Part shown: piece by piece, positions 13,653 to 22,060 of the stretch
How the letters are laid out: every line of letters starts with the position of its first letter
Position numbering within the stretch: position 1 is the stretch's first letter
Source of the DNA: Rhizorhapis sp. SPR117
Lineage (GTDB): Bacteria; Pseudomonadota; Alphaproteobacteria; Sphingomonadales; Sphingomonadaceae
Length of the DNA: 22,824 nucleotides
Reading direction: 5' to 3'
Assembly: GCF_021742065.1 (NCBI RefSeq)
Contig: NZ_JAKKIE010000055.1
Span: 1-22,824 of the forward strand
Translations under genes and position numbers: made by a program
The notes under the pieces: model-generated
The model's input: the letters and a program-made list of their open reading frames with translations, nothing else
Database searches by the model: none
What the model was told of the DNA's origin: nothing

Positions 13653-15821
13653 TCACCCGAGGATTGAGCGGGAAAGTTCAGCCAATCCGTCAGCGTCCAA
13701 CCGCGCTGAAAGCGCATCTTGCTGCAGCAATGTCTCGGTCAGATGGGGATGGAACTTTTCAAACAGCAAGTTCGGCGAATGCGTGAAGAGATCCGCAGCC
13801 TTGCCGCTGGCTAATGCTGCTAGCGCATCGATTAGCGGCGGCGTGTCCTCTTTCCCGAAAACCTCGAGGAAGCCATCGTGCGTCTGCACCGTAAATCCGG
13901 CGGCGCGCAGGGCCAGGGCAAGCGTTGTGGTACGAATCGAGCCGGTTCTCGTGGCGAGGACAGCGGCATTTTCGTCCAGTTGCGCGATGCGACCGGGATT
14001 GAACCGTAATTGGGCGTAGTGACTTCGGGCTTCCTCAAGCAATTCCCGCGCGGTCGCGTCCATGTAGACCAGGCAATTTTGGTTCTCGAGGATGTCGAAC
14101 ATGCGTTCGATGACCCGGTCATGGATATTCCCTGGATCGCCTCCGAAGAGCGGGGGAACACCAGCCTTGGCAGGTGAGACCATGATGATGCGGTCGCGAT
14201 CATGAACTTCAAGGACCAGCCATCGCCGTCCAGAGAATATGAGAAGCATTCCCGGAGCGATCAGATTATCGATCGGCAGGGTGCCCAGTTCCTTGCCTCC
14301 GGATATCAGTCGGTACTCCTCGGGCGTTTGGAAGACGGCATAGAAGCTGTAATGCTCGACCAGCTTTTCGCCCATCGCGCCAAGGAGCAGCAATCCGTCA
14401 TCAGCCTGCTCGATGAGCGCCGTCTCCGGATGTCCCAACGCGCGGAGCACATCGAGAAAGAGCGTGGTATCGACCTGTCGAAACGGCCCTTTCTGGCACA
14501 GCATCCCGTAAAGCTGCTGCGCCCGAATACCGCCTCGCTCAGCAATCACGGACAAGATCTGATGGACGAGCGTCGAGAGGTGCAACGCGCCGTGCTGAGG
14601 CGGCTCGCACCAGCCCTCGAGCAGCAGTTCGATCATCGCGGTGGCTCTCACAAGACCAAGTCGCAATCGGTCCGAAAAGTTGCTTGTCGAGGCCAGCTTC
14701 GCTTCGACGACATATTGCCTGAGAATGGCCGGCTTGCCGGGGCGCCGTCCTGACCGGCCCAGCCTTTGCCGGAGCGAGGCTACGCTGAAGGGGGCGCCGA
14801 TCTGCCCGACACAGGTCACGTCGCCGATGTCGATGCCGAGTTCGAGCGTCGAGGTGCAGATCGCTGTAGTAGGCGCACTGCCTTCCTTCAGGCGCCGTTC
14901 GACGAAATCCCTATGCTCCCGGGAGAGGCTTGCATGGTGGGGATAGAATTCCTGCGGTAGATGTTCCTTCTCGCACAGCGTCCGCAACCGATCCGAGTAG
15001 ATTTCGACCGCTTGGCGCGCGCCCGCGAATACAAGGTTGTCGCTGCCCCGAAGGTGCCCAAAGAGATGGAGGGCGATGGCGTCGGTTGCCGATGGCCCTT
15101 CATCATCCTTGTCGCCGGTCACATAGCCGCGCAGCTGGAGCTGCAACTCCGCCTCCCCATCTGCGGCAACTATTTCTCTCACTTCCCCGGGGCTGTCGGG
15201 GCGCAGATACGTCTTGGCCAGCCCCATGTCGCCGAGCGTGGCCGAGAGGCCGACGCGGCGGATCGGGCGGTTCAGCGACTGCTCAAGGCGCGCAAGCAGT
15301 GAACGCATCTGAATCCCGCGCTCGCTGTCGAGCACGGAATGCAATTCGTCGAGGATGACGGCACGTGTCGCACCGAACAGTCGCGGAATCTCCATTCCTC
15401 GGCGAATGAAGAGGGCTTCGAGCGATTCGGGCGTGATCAGCAGCACGCCCCGGGGCCGCTTGGTGGCGCGGGTCTTGACCGAAGCAGGCACATCGCCATG
15501 CCAAGGGATGACCGACAGTTCGGTCTCCCGGCAAATCTCGTCCAAGCGGCGCGCCTGATCGGTAATGAGCGCCTTCAACGGTGCGACGTAGAGAATGTCG
15601 AAACCGGATATTTCGGACGGATCATCGAGAACCTGCGAAAGCAGCGGGAGAAATGCTGCCTCGGTCTTTCCTCCAGCGGTGCTGGCGGCAACGATCAGGT
15701 CGGCATCGCCGTCCATGAGCACGTGCGTCGCACGTGCCTGGATATCGCGCAGTTCACGCCAGCCTTGTTCGCGAATCCACTTCTGGATCGGCCGGGCGAG
15801 CTTGTCGAAGGCGGTGCTCAC
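13653..15821 (-). CDS. Lhr-like DExH-box helicase of a TerB/BrxD operon
   Basis: The 722-residue product is a superfamily 2 helicase. Motif I is ASTAGGKT (46-53), motif Ia APLKAL (81-86), motif II DELH (159-162), motif III SATL (194-197) and motif VI QRLGRSGR (353-360). An Lhr/DUF-like C-terminal part follows (about 400-722). It resembles the helicases paired with BrxD-type ATPases in BREX-like loci. Its GTG start overlaps the stop of the upstream ATPase gene by four bases (GTGA), so it is the last gene of a three-gene operon. It probably translocates on nucleic acid using ATP together with the two partners. A general repair helicase is the main alternative. Confidence 0.9.
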   Translation of the reverse strand: MSTAFDKLARPIQKWIREQGWRELRDIQARATHVLMDGDADLIVAASTAGGKTEAAFLPLLSQVLDDPSEISGFDILYVAPLKALITDQARRLDEICRETELSVIPWHGDVPASVKTRATKRPRGVLLITPESLEALFIRRGMEIPRLFGATRAVILDELHSVLDSERGIQMRSLLARLEQSLNRPIRRVGLSATLGDMGLAKTYLRPDSPGEVREIVAADGEAELQLQLRGYVTGDKDDEGPSATDAIALHLFGHLRGSDNLVFAGARQAVEIYSDRLRTLCEKEHLPQEFYPHHASLSREHRDFVERRLKEGSAPTTAICTSTLELGIDIGDVTCVGQIGAPFSVASLRQRLGRSGRRPGKPAILRQYVVEAKLASTSNFSDRLRLGLVRATAMIELLLEGWCEPPQHGALHLSTLVHQILSVIAERGGIRAQQLYGMLCQKGPFRQVDTTLFLDVLRALGHPETALIEQADDGLLLLGAMGEKLVEHYSFYAVFQTPEEYRLISGGKELGTLPIDNLIAPGMLLIFSGRRWLVLEVHDRDRIIMVSPAKAGVPPLFGGDPGNIHDRVIERMFDILENQNCLVYMDATARELLEEARSHYAQLRFNPGRIAQLDENAAVLATRTGSIRTTTLALALRAAGFTVQTHDGFLEVFGKEDTPPLIDALAALASGKAADLFTHSPNLLFEKFHPHLTETLLQQDALSARLDADGLAELSRSILG

Positions 15822-17122
15822 AGGCGGAAACTGGCGAGCTCTTCTGTGTCCGGAGGCGCACCGATCGCCTCGTCGACATCGCTCATGTCGTCACCGTCAT
15901 CCTGGGCGACGTCGAGCTTGTCGATGAGGTCCGACCATTCGACACCAGGGTTCTGCTCGAGAACCGCCAGTAGGTTCACGAAGGCGGTAACTGTGTTGCG
16001 CGGCGTTCGGAAATAGGCTTCGCCGATCCTGTCCGAGCAATGGACCATGAACGCCTCCAGCGCATTATCCGGCAGCGTCGTGTTTGCTCCGTGCATGACG
16101 GCGCGGATATTGACCAGGAGCACAAACAGGTCTTCCGGCGTGAGGCTCGCAAGGCGGATGACCGGTCCGGAAAGATCGACAAGACCCTCGCGGGCGAAGC
16201 TGTTCTCGGCCAGACGGGATTGCAGGGCTTCATAGCTATAGAGACCCCGGCGCGTATTCATCAGGAACTCGGGCGTTCCTCCCATCAGGAAGCCCAGATT
16301 TTCCGCGCTGCCCTGCAGGACGTCGTTCAGGATACGCAGGATCTGCTCATAATTGGCATTGCGTGCCTGCGATGATGTCAATTTGTAGAGGTTGACCATC
16401 TCATCGAGGCCGACGAGCAGACCCTTGTAGCCTGCTTCGCAAACGAATGCCGACATCAGCTTCAGGTGATCGTAGACACTCGCGTCATCGACGATCGTAC
16501 GAACCCCCAGAGCCTTGCGCGCGTCGGTCCTGGTGACGAATTCGCCACGCAGCCAGCGGATCGCCGCCGACTTGAGCTCCTCGTCGCCCGTTTCATGCCC
16601 CTCCCAATAGCGGCGGATGACCTGCGCGAAGTCGAAGCCCCCGGTCAGTTCCTCGAAATGCGCCAGACGCTGACGAATGGCCTCGACCGTCGGCTGGTCT
16701 TTGGCTTCAGCATCATGCTGGGCCTGGCTGACGAACCGCTCGACGACATTGGCAAGCGCTCCTCCATCGGGCTTGGTCCTTGTCGCAAGGTTTCGCGCCA
16801 TTTCGGCATAAAGGCCGCGCGCCTGACCGCCGGTCGCATGAATTCTCCGGTCGGGAGCCAGATCGGCAAACATCACCACCAGCCCCTTTTCGAGCGCGAC
16901 AAGGCGGATGAGGTTCATGAAGAAGGTCTTGCCCGACCCATATTCGCCGATGATGAACCGGATCGCGGAACCGCCATCGGCGATCCGGTCCATGTCCTTG
17001 ACGAGCTCCTCGATCTCACGTGCTCGGCCGACCTGGATATGACGAAGCCCGAGTTTCGGCACGACACCCGCGCGCAATGCCTGGACGATCGCGTCACGCT
17101 CGCGCGGCTTCAATTTCGACAT
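15818..17122 (-). CDS. BrxD-like ATP-binding protein (DUF2791)
   Basis: The 434-residue product is a P-loop ATPase of the DUF2791/BrxD group. Walker A GEYGSGKT is at 59-66 and the Walker B-like GLLVGLDEMVNLYK has D240 and E241. A conserved downstream stretch GFLMGGTPEFL follows (sensor region). BrxD proteins occur with helicases in some BREX types, but no BrxZ/PglZ or methyltransferase is in this window. The ATG (17120-17122) overlaps the TGA of the TerB gene by one base and is preceded by AAGGGGG; a TTG one codon earlier is less likely. It probably acts as an AAA-like switch that loads or controls the helicase encoded next. Its partner is the membrane-anchored TerB protein. Confidence 0.88.
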   Translation of the reverse strand: MSKLKPRERDAIVQALRAGVVPKLGLRHIQVGRAREIEELVKDMDRIADGGSAIRFIIGEYGSGKTFFMNLIRLVALEKGLVVMFADLAPDRRIHATGGQARGLYAEMARNLATRTKPDGGALANVVERFVSQAQHDAEAKDQPTVEAIRQRLAHFEELTGGFDFAQVIRRYWEGHETGDEELKSAAIRWLRGEFVTRTDARKALGVRTIVDDASVYDHLKLMSAFVCEAGYKGLLVGLDEMVNLYKLTSSQARNANYEQILRILNDVLQGSAENLGFLMGGTPEFLMNTRRGLYSYEALQSRLAENSFAREGLVDLSGPVIRLASLTPEDLFVLLVNIRAVMHGANTTLPDNALEAFMVHCSDRIGEAYFRTPRNTVTAFVNLLAVLEQNPGVEWSDLIDKLDVAQDDGDDMSDVDEAIGAPPDTEELASFRL

Positions 17123-20109
17123 CAATTATCCCCCTTGGCCATCTCGGCCCGCAACGCTTCTGCGATGTCCTGTGACACATCATAGCCATCATATTCGTCG
17201 AGCAGGGCTTCATCGAACTTTTCGAATGCCCATTCGTTGACGGCTTCCAGGGCACCGGATGGCAGCAGGCCCTGTTTCCCGGCGATGTCCGCAAACTCTT
17301 CCTGTGTCCACTGTTCGCGCTGGATGAGAAGATCGACAAGAGCGGCATGTCTGTGGTCGAGCCCGGCCAAGGACGATGGAAGCGCATGTGGGCGGGTCGC
17401 CTCGTCGCTCGCGTCGTCGTCCGCCGCGAAAATCTCGCCCAGCACGTTCGAGACGCGCTCGGTGTCGCTCCGGATCGCCGCGATGCGCGCCGCATCAAGC
17501 GCGGTGCCGCGGGTTTTGGGCTCGGCCGGAATGCGCTCGCCCGGGGCCTCTGCTTCGGCTGCCCTGACCCGCACCGGTCCATCGGGAACGTCGCCAGCAT
17601 GAAGGTCTGCATATACGAGGCCGGCATCGATCCCCAACGCCTTGTAGATCTTCTCGATGCAGGCCACCTCCTCGGACTGGATCATGCTGTCGGCATGGGC
17701 GATCACGACAACCGCCGCACGCAGCGCGAGATGGTGCTCTGCATCCACCTCCTTCAACCTGCTGCGCAGCCATGACATGTCGGGCGGGACCTCCAGATAC
17801 CATTTCAGATTGGCATGGAGACGCTTTCGCTCGAGGTCTGTGAGGCCGCCGGTCGCTTCGACCTTGTCACTAAGCGCCCGGCGTTCTGCTTCGACGATCT
17901 TGCTGTCCGAATGCGCGACAAAGGTCGCCAGCGCCAGCTCGAACAATGCCGCCTTGTAGGCGGGCGAGACGACTTCCAGCTGCTCAACTGTTTCGCCCAG
18001 GTCAAAAATGACGACCGGCTCGTCGCTCCTGGGCGCCCGCAGCGAAAATCTCGGATCGGGCGCCATGCCGAAGCCGATGCGGGCGAGCGCATCCGCCGCA
18101 CCGATCAACTGGCGCTTGCCGATCTTGCCGGGAGCACTGCCCTCCAGGCGGGTGATCACCTCGAGAGCCGGAATGAGCCCGCCTCCCGCAACCTGTCCGC
18201 ACGCCCATTCCCTGAGCCCCTCCAGCTCTGCTGACGGGAACAGTCCCCACAATTCGGCGGGGAGCAGGGCCTGTGCTTCGATCGATCCTCTGCCGTTCGC
18301 ATTGCGCCCAAGGTAACGGCTGAACTTGTCAAGCTCGTCCATCGCCTCATCCGCGATCTTCTGCGCTTTCTGGACCGGTGAACGCAGGTCGGACACATCG
18401 GGGACAGCGATATCCTTGCCCTCGCCTGCCGTGAGATTTACCGAGCAACTGAATTCGCTCGAAGCCGCACGGTAGTTCATCGCCAGTTTCTTGCGCGGCG
18501 TTCGAGCCTTCAGGCCGTTGGGATAGAGCGCATCGAATTTCAGCTTGAAGAGCGCCTTGAACTCTTCGCTGCAGCGTTCGGCCGGCGTGCGGAGACGGCG
18601 CTCCGGATGACACAGCAGCCATAGATGCAGCCACTCCGCATCGAACGCCTTGCCCTCGGCGATCATCCCGCCGAGCGCGAATTTCAACGAAAAAGGCAGT
18701 TCCCAGCTGCGATTGTCGAGGATGGTCTGCTTGAGTGCCGGATCGTCGAGCGATAGTCTGCCCATTGCGACGATGCGGGCAATGTCCAGAAACTCGCCGA
18801 GATATCTCTGGACGGAATAGTTCTGCGCAAAGAGGGCCTTGAGACGCTCCACCTCGGCCACGATCTCCCGTTTCTCGTCTTCTGGTGGTTGGTCGACCAG
18901 AAACCGGCGCTCGAGGCCGTAGAAGAAAAGGAACATGTAGCCGGGATTGACGGTCCCGTCGCGGCGACCTCCCGCCAGCCATTCGAGGTAGGTGGCTCTG
19001 CAGACGGCCGGTATGCTCGAATATCCGGGCCAATACGACATGCCGTCGCCATTCCTGTCGGAACCGGATGACGCGACCGAGAGGGATGGGTCGATATAGG
19101 TGCGGCATTTCTCGCCATACTCATGCGAGTTGATCTTGGGCGGCCCCCCCACATAGACCATGCCGTCGATCTCGCGCCCAGCGATGATGACGGTCTGCCC
19201 CTTGCGCAGCCATCCCTGGACCTTGACGGAAGAGCCTGCCGAGCGGCTGGCCGGACGCGGCTCAGCTGGCATGGGTGGCGAGTGGACGCGGGATTCGCCG
19301 CCGAAGAGTTTCTGACGCAGCTCTTCAATGCGTGATCGACGGGCAGGTGCTCGATCTGCCACTTCACGCGCGTTTGGACCTTCGGTGGAGGACATAACCT
19401 CCAGCTGCCGAGGGCCTGCTTCCTTCTCTGCGGCGCGCCTTAGCGATGCGGCTTCGAGTGCTTCCCGGGCGGCTTTGCCGACACGAACAAGCTCGGCATT
19501 ATCCTGCTGAGGCCGATATGCCTTCGAAAATGCGGGTTCGGTGGGACCGTCAGGTTCATCTTCAGCCCCTGCAGCAGATGACCGCGAGGCGATCGTCTGG
19601 ACGCGGTCCGCGTTCTTTGGATCAAAAATCGAGGAATCATCGCCAAAGAGCCGTTCCCTGAGCTCTCGCGTCCTGGACGGTATGGGATTATCGGGCAATC
19701 TCGATTGGAGACCCGTCACGCTTGCCGTTACCATGTCTGCCTCGGCGGTGCTGGAATCCGAGGGCGTTTGATCTTCCTGGGTATTGTCCGGCTTCGGAAG
19801 ATGTGCGGAAGGTACGAGGCCCCGATATTCCGGGAGTGAGGCTGTCCTCGAATTTTGCGCTTCACGTTCGTCTGGCGCCAACTGGCGTCGGCGGACAGGA
19901 TTGTTTCTTGCAGGAGCAGTGCTCAGGGCAATCTTCGCCGTGCGACGCTTTTCGTACCAGATTATGAATGCAACAGGCGCGAACAGGATGAAGAGCGCTT
20001 CGATCGCGTCAGGAAGGCTATCCAATAGGGCGGCCGATATTATTGCGCTGGCAATGAAGAAGACGACATAAAGTCCGATAATGCGGATTATTTTCCAGAT
20101 GGTCCCCAT
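17122..20109 (-). CDS. Membrane-anchored TerB-N/TerB/TerB-C protein
   Basis: The 995-residue product begins with two hydrophobic segments (about 8-29 and 35-52), so it should sit in the inner membrane with its bulk in the cytoplasm. A low-complexity linker (about 60-295) contains two related motifs: RELRERLFGDDS (148-159) and RIEELRQKLFGGES (260-273). A TerB-N domain follows (about 297-500, GMVYVGGPPKIN and GTVNPGYMFLFFYGLERRFL). The TerB helical domain is at about 715-840, with acidic metal-binding-type residues in FVAHSDSKIVEAER and IAHADSMIQSEE. The C-terminal TerB-C is at about 880-990. TerB domains are linked by published genome analyses to stress sensing and DNA-processing complexes. 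As first gene of the operon it is a likely sensor or scaffold. Its trigger is unknown. Confidence 0.85.
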   Translation of the reverse strand: MGTIWKIIRIIGLYVVFFIASAIISAALLDSLPDAIEALFILFAPVAFIIWYEKRRTAKIALSTAPARNNPVRRRQLAPDEREAQNSRTASLPEYRGLVPSAHLPKPDNTQEDQTPSDSSTAEADMVTASVTGLQSRLPDNPIPSRTRELRERLFGDDSSIFDPKNADRVQTIASRSSAAGAEDEPDGPTEPAFSKAYRPQQDNAELVRVGKAAREALEAASLRRAAEKEAGPRQLEVMSSTEGPNAREVADRAPARRSRIEELRQKLFGGESRVHSPPMPAEPRPASRSAGSSVKVQGWLRKGQTVIIAGREIDGMVYVGGPPKINSHEYGEKCRTYIDPSLSVASSGSDRNGDGMSYWPGYSSIPAVCRATYLEWLAGGRRDGTVNPGYMFLFFYGLERRFLVDQPPEDEKREIVAEVERLKALFAQNYSVQRYLGEFLDIARIVAMGRLSLDDPALKQTILDNRSWELPFSLKFALGGMIAEGKAFDAEWLHLWLLCHPERRLRTPAERCSEEFKALFKLKFDALYPNGLKARTPRKKLAMNYRAASSEFSCSVNLTAGEGKDIAVPDVSDLRSPVQKAQKIADEAMDELDKFSRYLGRNANGRGSIEAQALLPAELWGLFPSAELEGLREWACGQVAGGGLIPALEVITRLEGSAPGKIGKRQLIGAADALARIGFGMAPDPRFSLRAPRSDEPVVIFDLGETVEQLEVVSPAYKAALFELALATFVAHSDSKIVEAERRALSDKVEATGGLTDLERKRLHANLKWYLEVPPDMSWLRSRLKEVDAEHHLALRAAVVVIAHADSMIQSEEVACIEKIYKALGIDAGLVYADLHAGDVPDGPVRVRAAEAEAPGERIPAEPKTRGTALDAARIAAIRSDTERVSNVLGEIFAADDDASDEATRPHALPSSLAGLDHRHAALVDLLIQREQWTQEEFADIAGKQGLLPSGALEAVNEWAFEKFDEALLDEYDGYDVSQDIAEALRAEMAKGDN

Positions 20110-20226
20110 GAGTCATGGCCTGCCATTTTGTGGTTGAGAGGTCACGCTGATTTTCGATTGCCGGTTTCAGGGGAAACCTGCGCGATTACATGGCAAGATT
20201 CGCGTGTCTGCGGGGCGTGGTCGCTA

Positions 20227-20260
20227 TTCATCCGGCCCTCCAAGTGCCGGATCGGATGAA
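20227..20260. promoter_or_regulatory. Interrupted inverted repeat between PIN and terB genes
   Basis: TTCATCCG (20227-20234) and CGGATGAA (20253-20260) form the outer arms, with GGC/GCC inside. It lies 35 bases after the PIN gene stop and about 120 bases before the terB-type gene start. It could end the ImmA-PIN transcript or control the TerB operon. There is no T tract. Confidence 0.35.
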
Positions 20261-20294
20261 GCTTTGACTGGTGCTCGTCCTCGTGTCGGCCATG

Positions 20295-20786
20295 TCAGCG
20301 GGCAAACCGGGTCAAGCGATGCCTCACTTCATTCGCAGGAAGGCGGCAGCGCGGATGAGCGAAAAGACGGGTCAGACCCCCATGCAGCCGGTCGAACTGC
20401 ACATGGTCGCCATCGGCCATCTGGTCGAAGAGCCAGAGGACCCCATGCATGGCGATCTGTTTGGCAGCGGCCAGTTCGCGCAGGATTCCGTCGCCGGTCA
20501 ACAGCGTCCATGTCCGTGATTCCGCAATGGCGAAGGCAAAGGTATCGGGCACGGAGAGTTTCTGATGCTGGCGATTGACGCCGGTCGCGCGCCGCAGTTC
20601 GGAGACCGTCAGTTCTTCGACGCGCAGCCCGCGCGCCATCAGCCTGTCTCCGAGTTCCCCTTCCAGTTCGCGGACGTAGAGGAGATCGGGCACTGCGAAC
20701 TCGAACGGCAGCAGGAACATCTCATCGAGAAGGTCCGCCCGTTCGAGGTCGATAATGACAGATGTGTCGGAGACCAGAACAGTCAC
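20295..20786 (-). CDS. PIN-domain protein, probable RNase toxin
   Basis: The 163-residue product shows the PIN layout: D7 in VLVSDTSVIIDLERA, an acidic E40/E42/E44 cluster, D81 in SVPDTFAFAIAE and D99 in LLTGDGILRELA. These acids would bind Mg2+ for RNA cleavage. The GTG start is three bases after the stop of the XRE-ImmA gene, so the two are co-transcribed. PIN proteins paired with XRE-ImmA/IrrE genes are a known toxin-antitoxin-like arrangement. The C-terminal ~35 residues extend past the PIN core. Toxicity is inferred from the pair. Confidence 0.8.
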   Translation of the reverse strand: MTVLVSDTSVIIDLERADLLDEMFLLPFEFAVPDLLYVRELEGELGDRLMARGLRVEELTVSELRRATGVNRQHQKLSVPDTFAFAIAESRTWTLLTGDGILRELAAAKQIAMHGVLWLFDQMADGDHVQFDRLHGGLTRLFAHPRCRLPANEVRHRLTRFAR

Positions 20787-20789
20787 GGA

Positions 20790-21854
20790 TCAGGCTGCCA
20801 CCTGATCCAGTCGCCGATCGAGTTCGCGCACGGAAATGCCGAGCAACTCGGCTGCCCGCGACTCTCCGATCACGCCTTCGGCCAGAGCGCGATAGCACAG
20901 GCGCTCGAAGCGACGCGGCTCTTCCTGTTCCGGCTGCATGCTCTCCGGTTCCTCGAAAGGCGCCGTGCGCCAGCCCCGCTCCGCGAAAACTTTGAAGAGA
21001 CGGGCGCATGCGGCCTGGTTGATGATGCCCAGATCCTTGCAGCGATAGGCCAGGGCCTGGATGCTGACCCCGAACAGCTTTTTGAGCGCAACCAACTCGC
21101 CGATGCTGATCGAGGAGCGATGGGCGCCGACTTCGGCGCGCAGCACGTCCGCCGGCATAAGGAATGCGCCGGCGAAGCGATGCGCTGCCTTTTCTTCATC
21201 CACGCCCCCAGAGGGAGCGATGACCATATGGCCAAGCTCATGCGCCAGATTGAAGCGCTTGCGCTCCGACCAGGAGCTTTGCTTGATGACGATGACGCGC
21301 GCTGCATCGCTGCCCTTGCGCCGGACCTTGGCGGCAAGCCCGTCCACGTCATCGAGATCGAGTGACAGCACCTTGATGCCGCGCTCCTCCAGCAACTCGG
21401 CAAGATGCGGGATGGGGTCGTTGCCGAGCCCCCAATCGTCCCGAACGGAGCGGGCCGCGTCCTCGGCATCGCGTATATCGGCCACCGGATGCGGCGCACT
21501 TCGCGGCTGCTCCCATTCGACGCTGCGCATCTGGAGCATGTCTTCGACCGCAAGATAGCGTTCAAGCATGTGAATGGCGCGCGCCTCGAGCATGGCTTCC
21601 TCGCGGGAGGACGTGCCGACCTTCTTGCGAAAATCCACGCCCTCCAGCGAGAGCTCGTCCTCGCTCAGCAGATATTCCTCGGAAACCGCCAATGCCCTGG
21701 CAAGCGCGATCAGCACGCGAGAACTCGGCATGTCTTCGTTGCGCTCATATTTGCCGATGGCCTGGGCGGAAACGACACCATCCATCGCATCGGCCAGCGC
21801 CCGCAGCGACAGGCCGGATGCTGACCTCGCAACCTTGAGCTTGTTTCCGATCAT
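20790..21854 (-). CDS. XRE-family HTH fused to ImmA/IrrE metallopeptidase
   Basis: The 354-residue product has an N-terminal XRE helix-turn-helix (about 3-62, GLSLRALADAMDGVVSAQAIGK in two segments) and a C-terminal ImmA/IrrE zinc peptidase with FNLAHELGHMV, i.e. HExxH at 205-209. A further helix-turn-helix-like segment lies at the C-terminus (ESRAAELLGISVRELDR). The start at ATG 21854 follows a strong AAAGGAG seven to ten bases upstream; the frame extends further upstream but without a good start. ImmA/IrrE enzymes cleave repressors, so this single protein may bind an operator and be inactivated or process a partner on stress. It is followed by the PIN gene and divergent from the CBASS cyclase. 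It could regulate either or both. Confidence 0.88.
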   Translation of the reverse strand: MIGNKLKVARSASGLSLRALADAMDGVVSAQAIGKYERNEDMPSSRVLIALARALAVSEEYLLSEDELSLEGVDFRKKVGTSSREEAMLEARAIHMLERYLAVEDMLQMRSVEWEQPRSAPHPVADIRDAEDAARSVRDDWGLGNDPIPHLAELLEERGIKVLSLDLDDVDGLAAKVRRKGSDAARVIVIKQSSWSERKRFNLAHELGHMVIAPSGGVDEEKAAHRFAGAFLMPADVLRAEVGAHRSSISIGELVALKKLFGVSIQALAYRCKDLGIINQAACARLFKVFAERGWRTAPFEEPESMQPEQEEPRRFERLCYRALAEGVIGESRAAELLGISVRELDRRLDQVAA

Positions 21855-22060
21855 GATGGTCTCCTTTATCGACCGCCGCAGGGCGGTTTTCATAAATGCT
21901 ATATGATATGTTTTTTGTAAACTGAAACCTCTTGAAATGCGGTAAATGGAACCTAAATCTCGTCCAATGCCGAAAGATTCCGGTTTCTTGTAAACCGAAG
22001 GCGTGCACGAGGAGCCGGCCTCCGCCCGGTTTGTGATGCCGAACCGGAAAGGGGTGGGCG
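21855..22060. promoter_or_regulatory. Divergent control region XRE-ImmA/CBASS
   Basis: The repeat TTGTAAACTGAA (21915-21926) and TTGTAAACCGAA (21988-21999) differ at one base and are 73 bp apart, about seven helical turns. The second copy is inside an inverted repeat CGGTTT-CTTGT-AAACCG. On the minus strand TTTACA near 21915-21920 could be a -35 of the ImmA gene. These are likely operators for the XRE protein. Confidence 0.5.
21872..21890. terminator. Hairpin in the XRE-ImmA leader
   Basis: ACCGCC (21872-21877) and GGCGGT (21882-21887) enclose GCAG; the plus strand continues into TTTT. It lies between the promoter and start of the minus-strand gene. It may act as an attenuator or as a terminator for plus-strand readthrough. 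Confidence 0.4.

Noticed and set aside
15818..17122. Complete BREX system
   Set aside because: Only a BrxD-like ATPase and a helicase are present; PglZ, PglX, BrxA, BrxB and BrxC are absent from the window.
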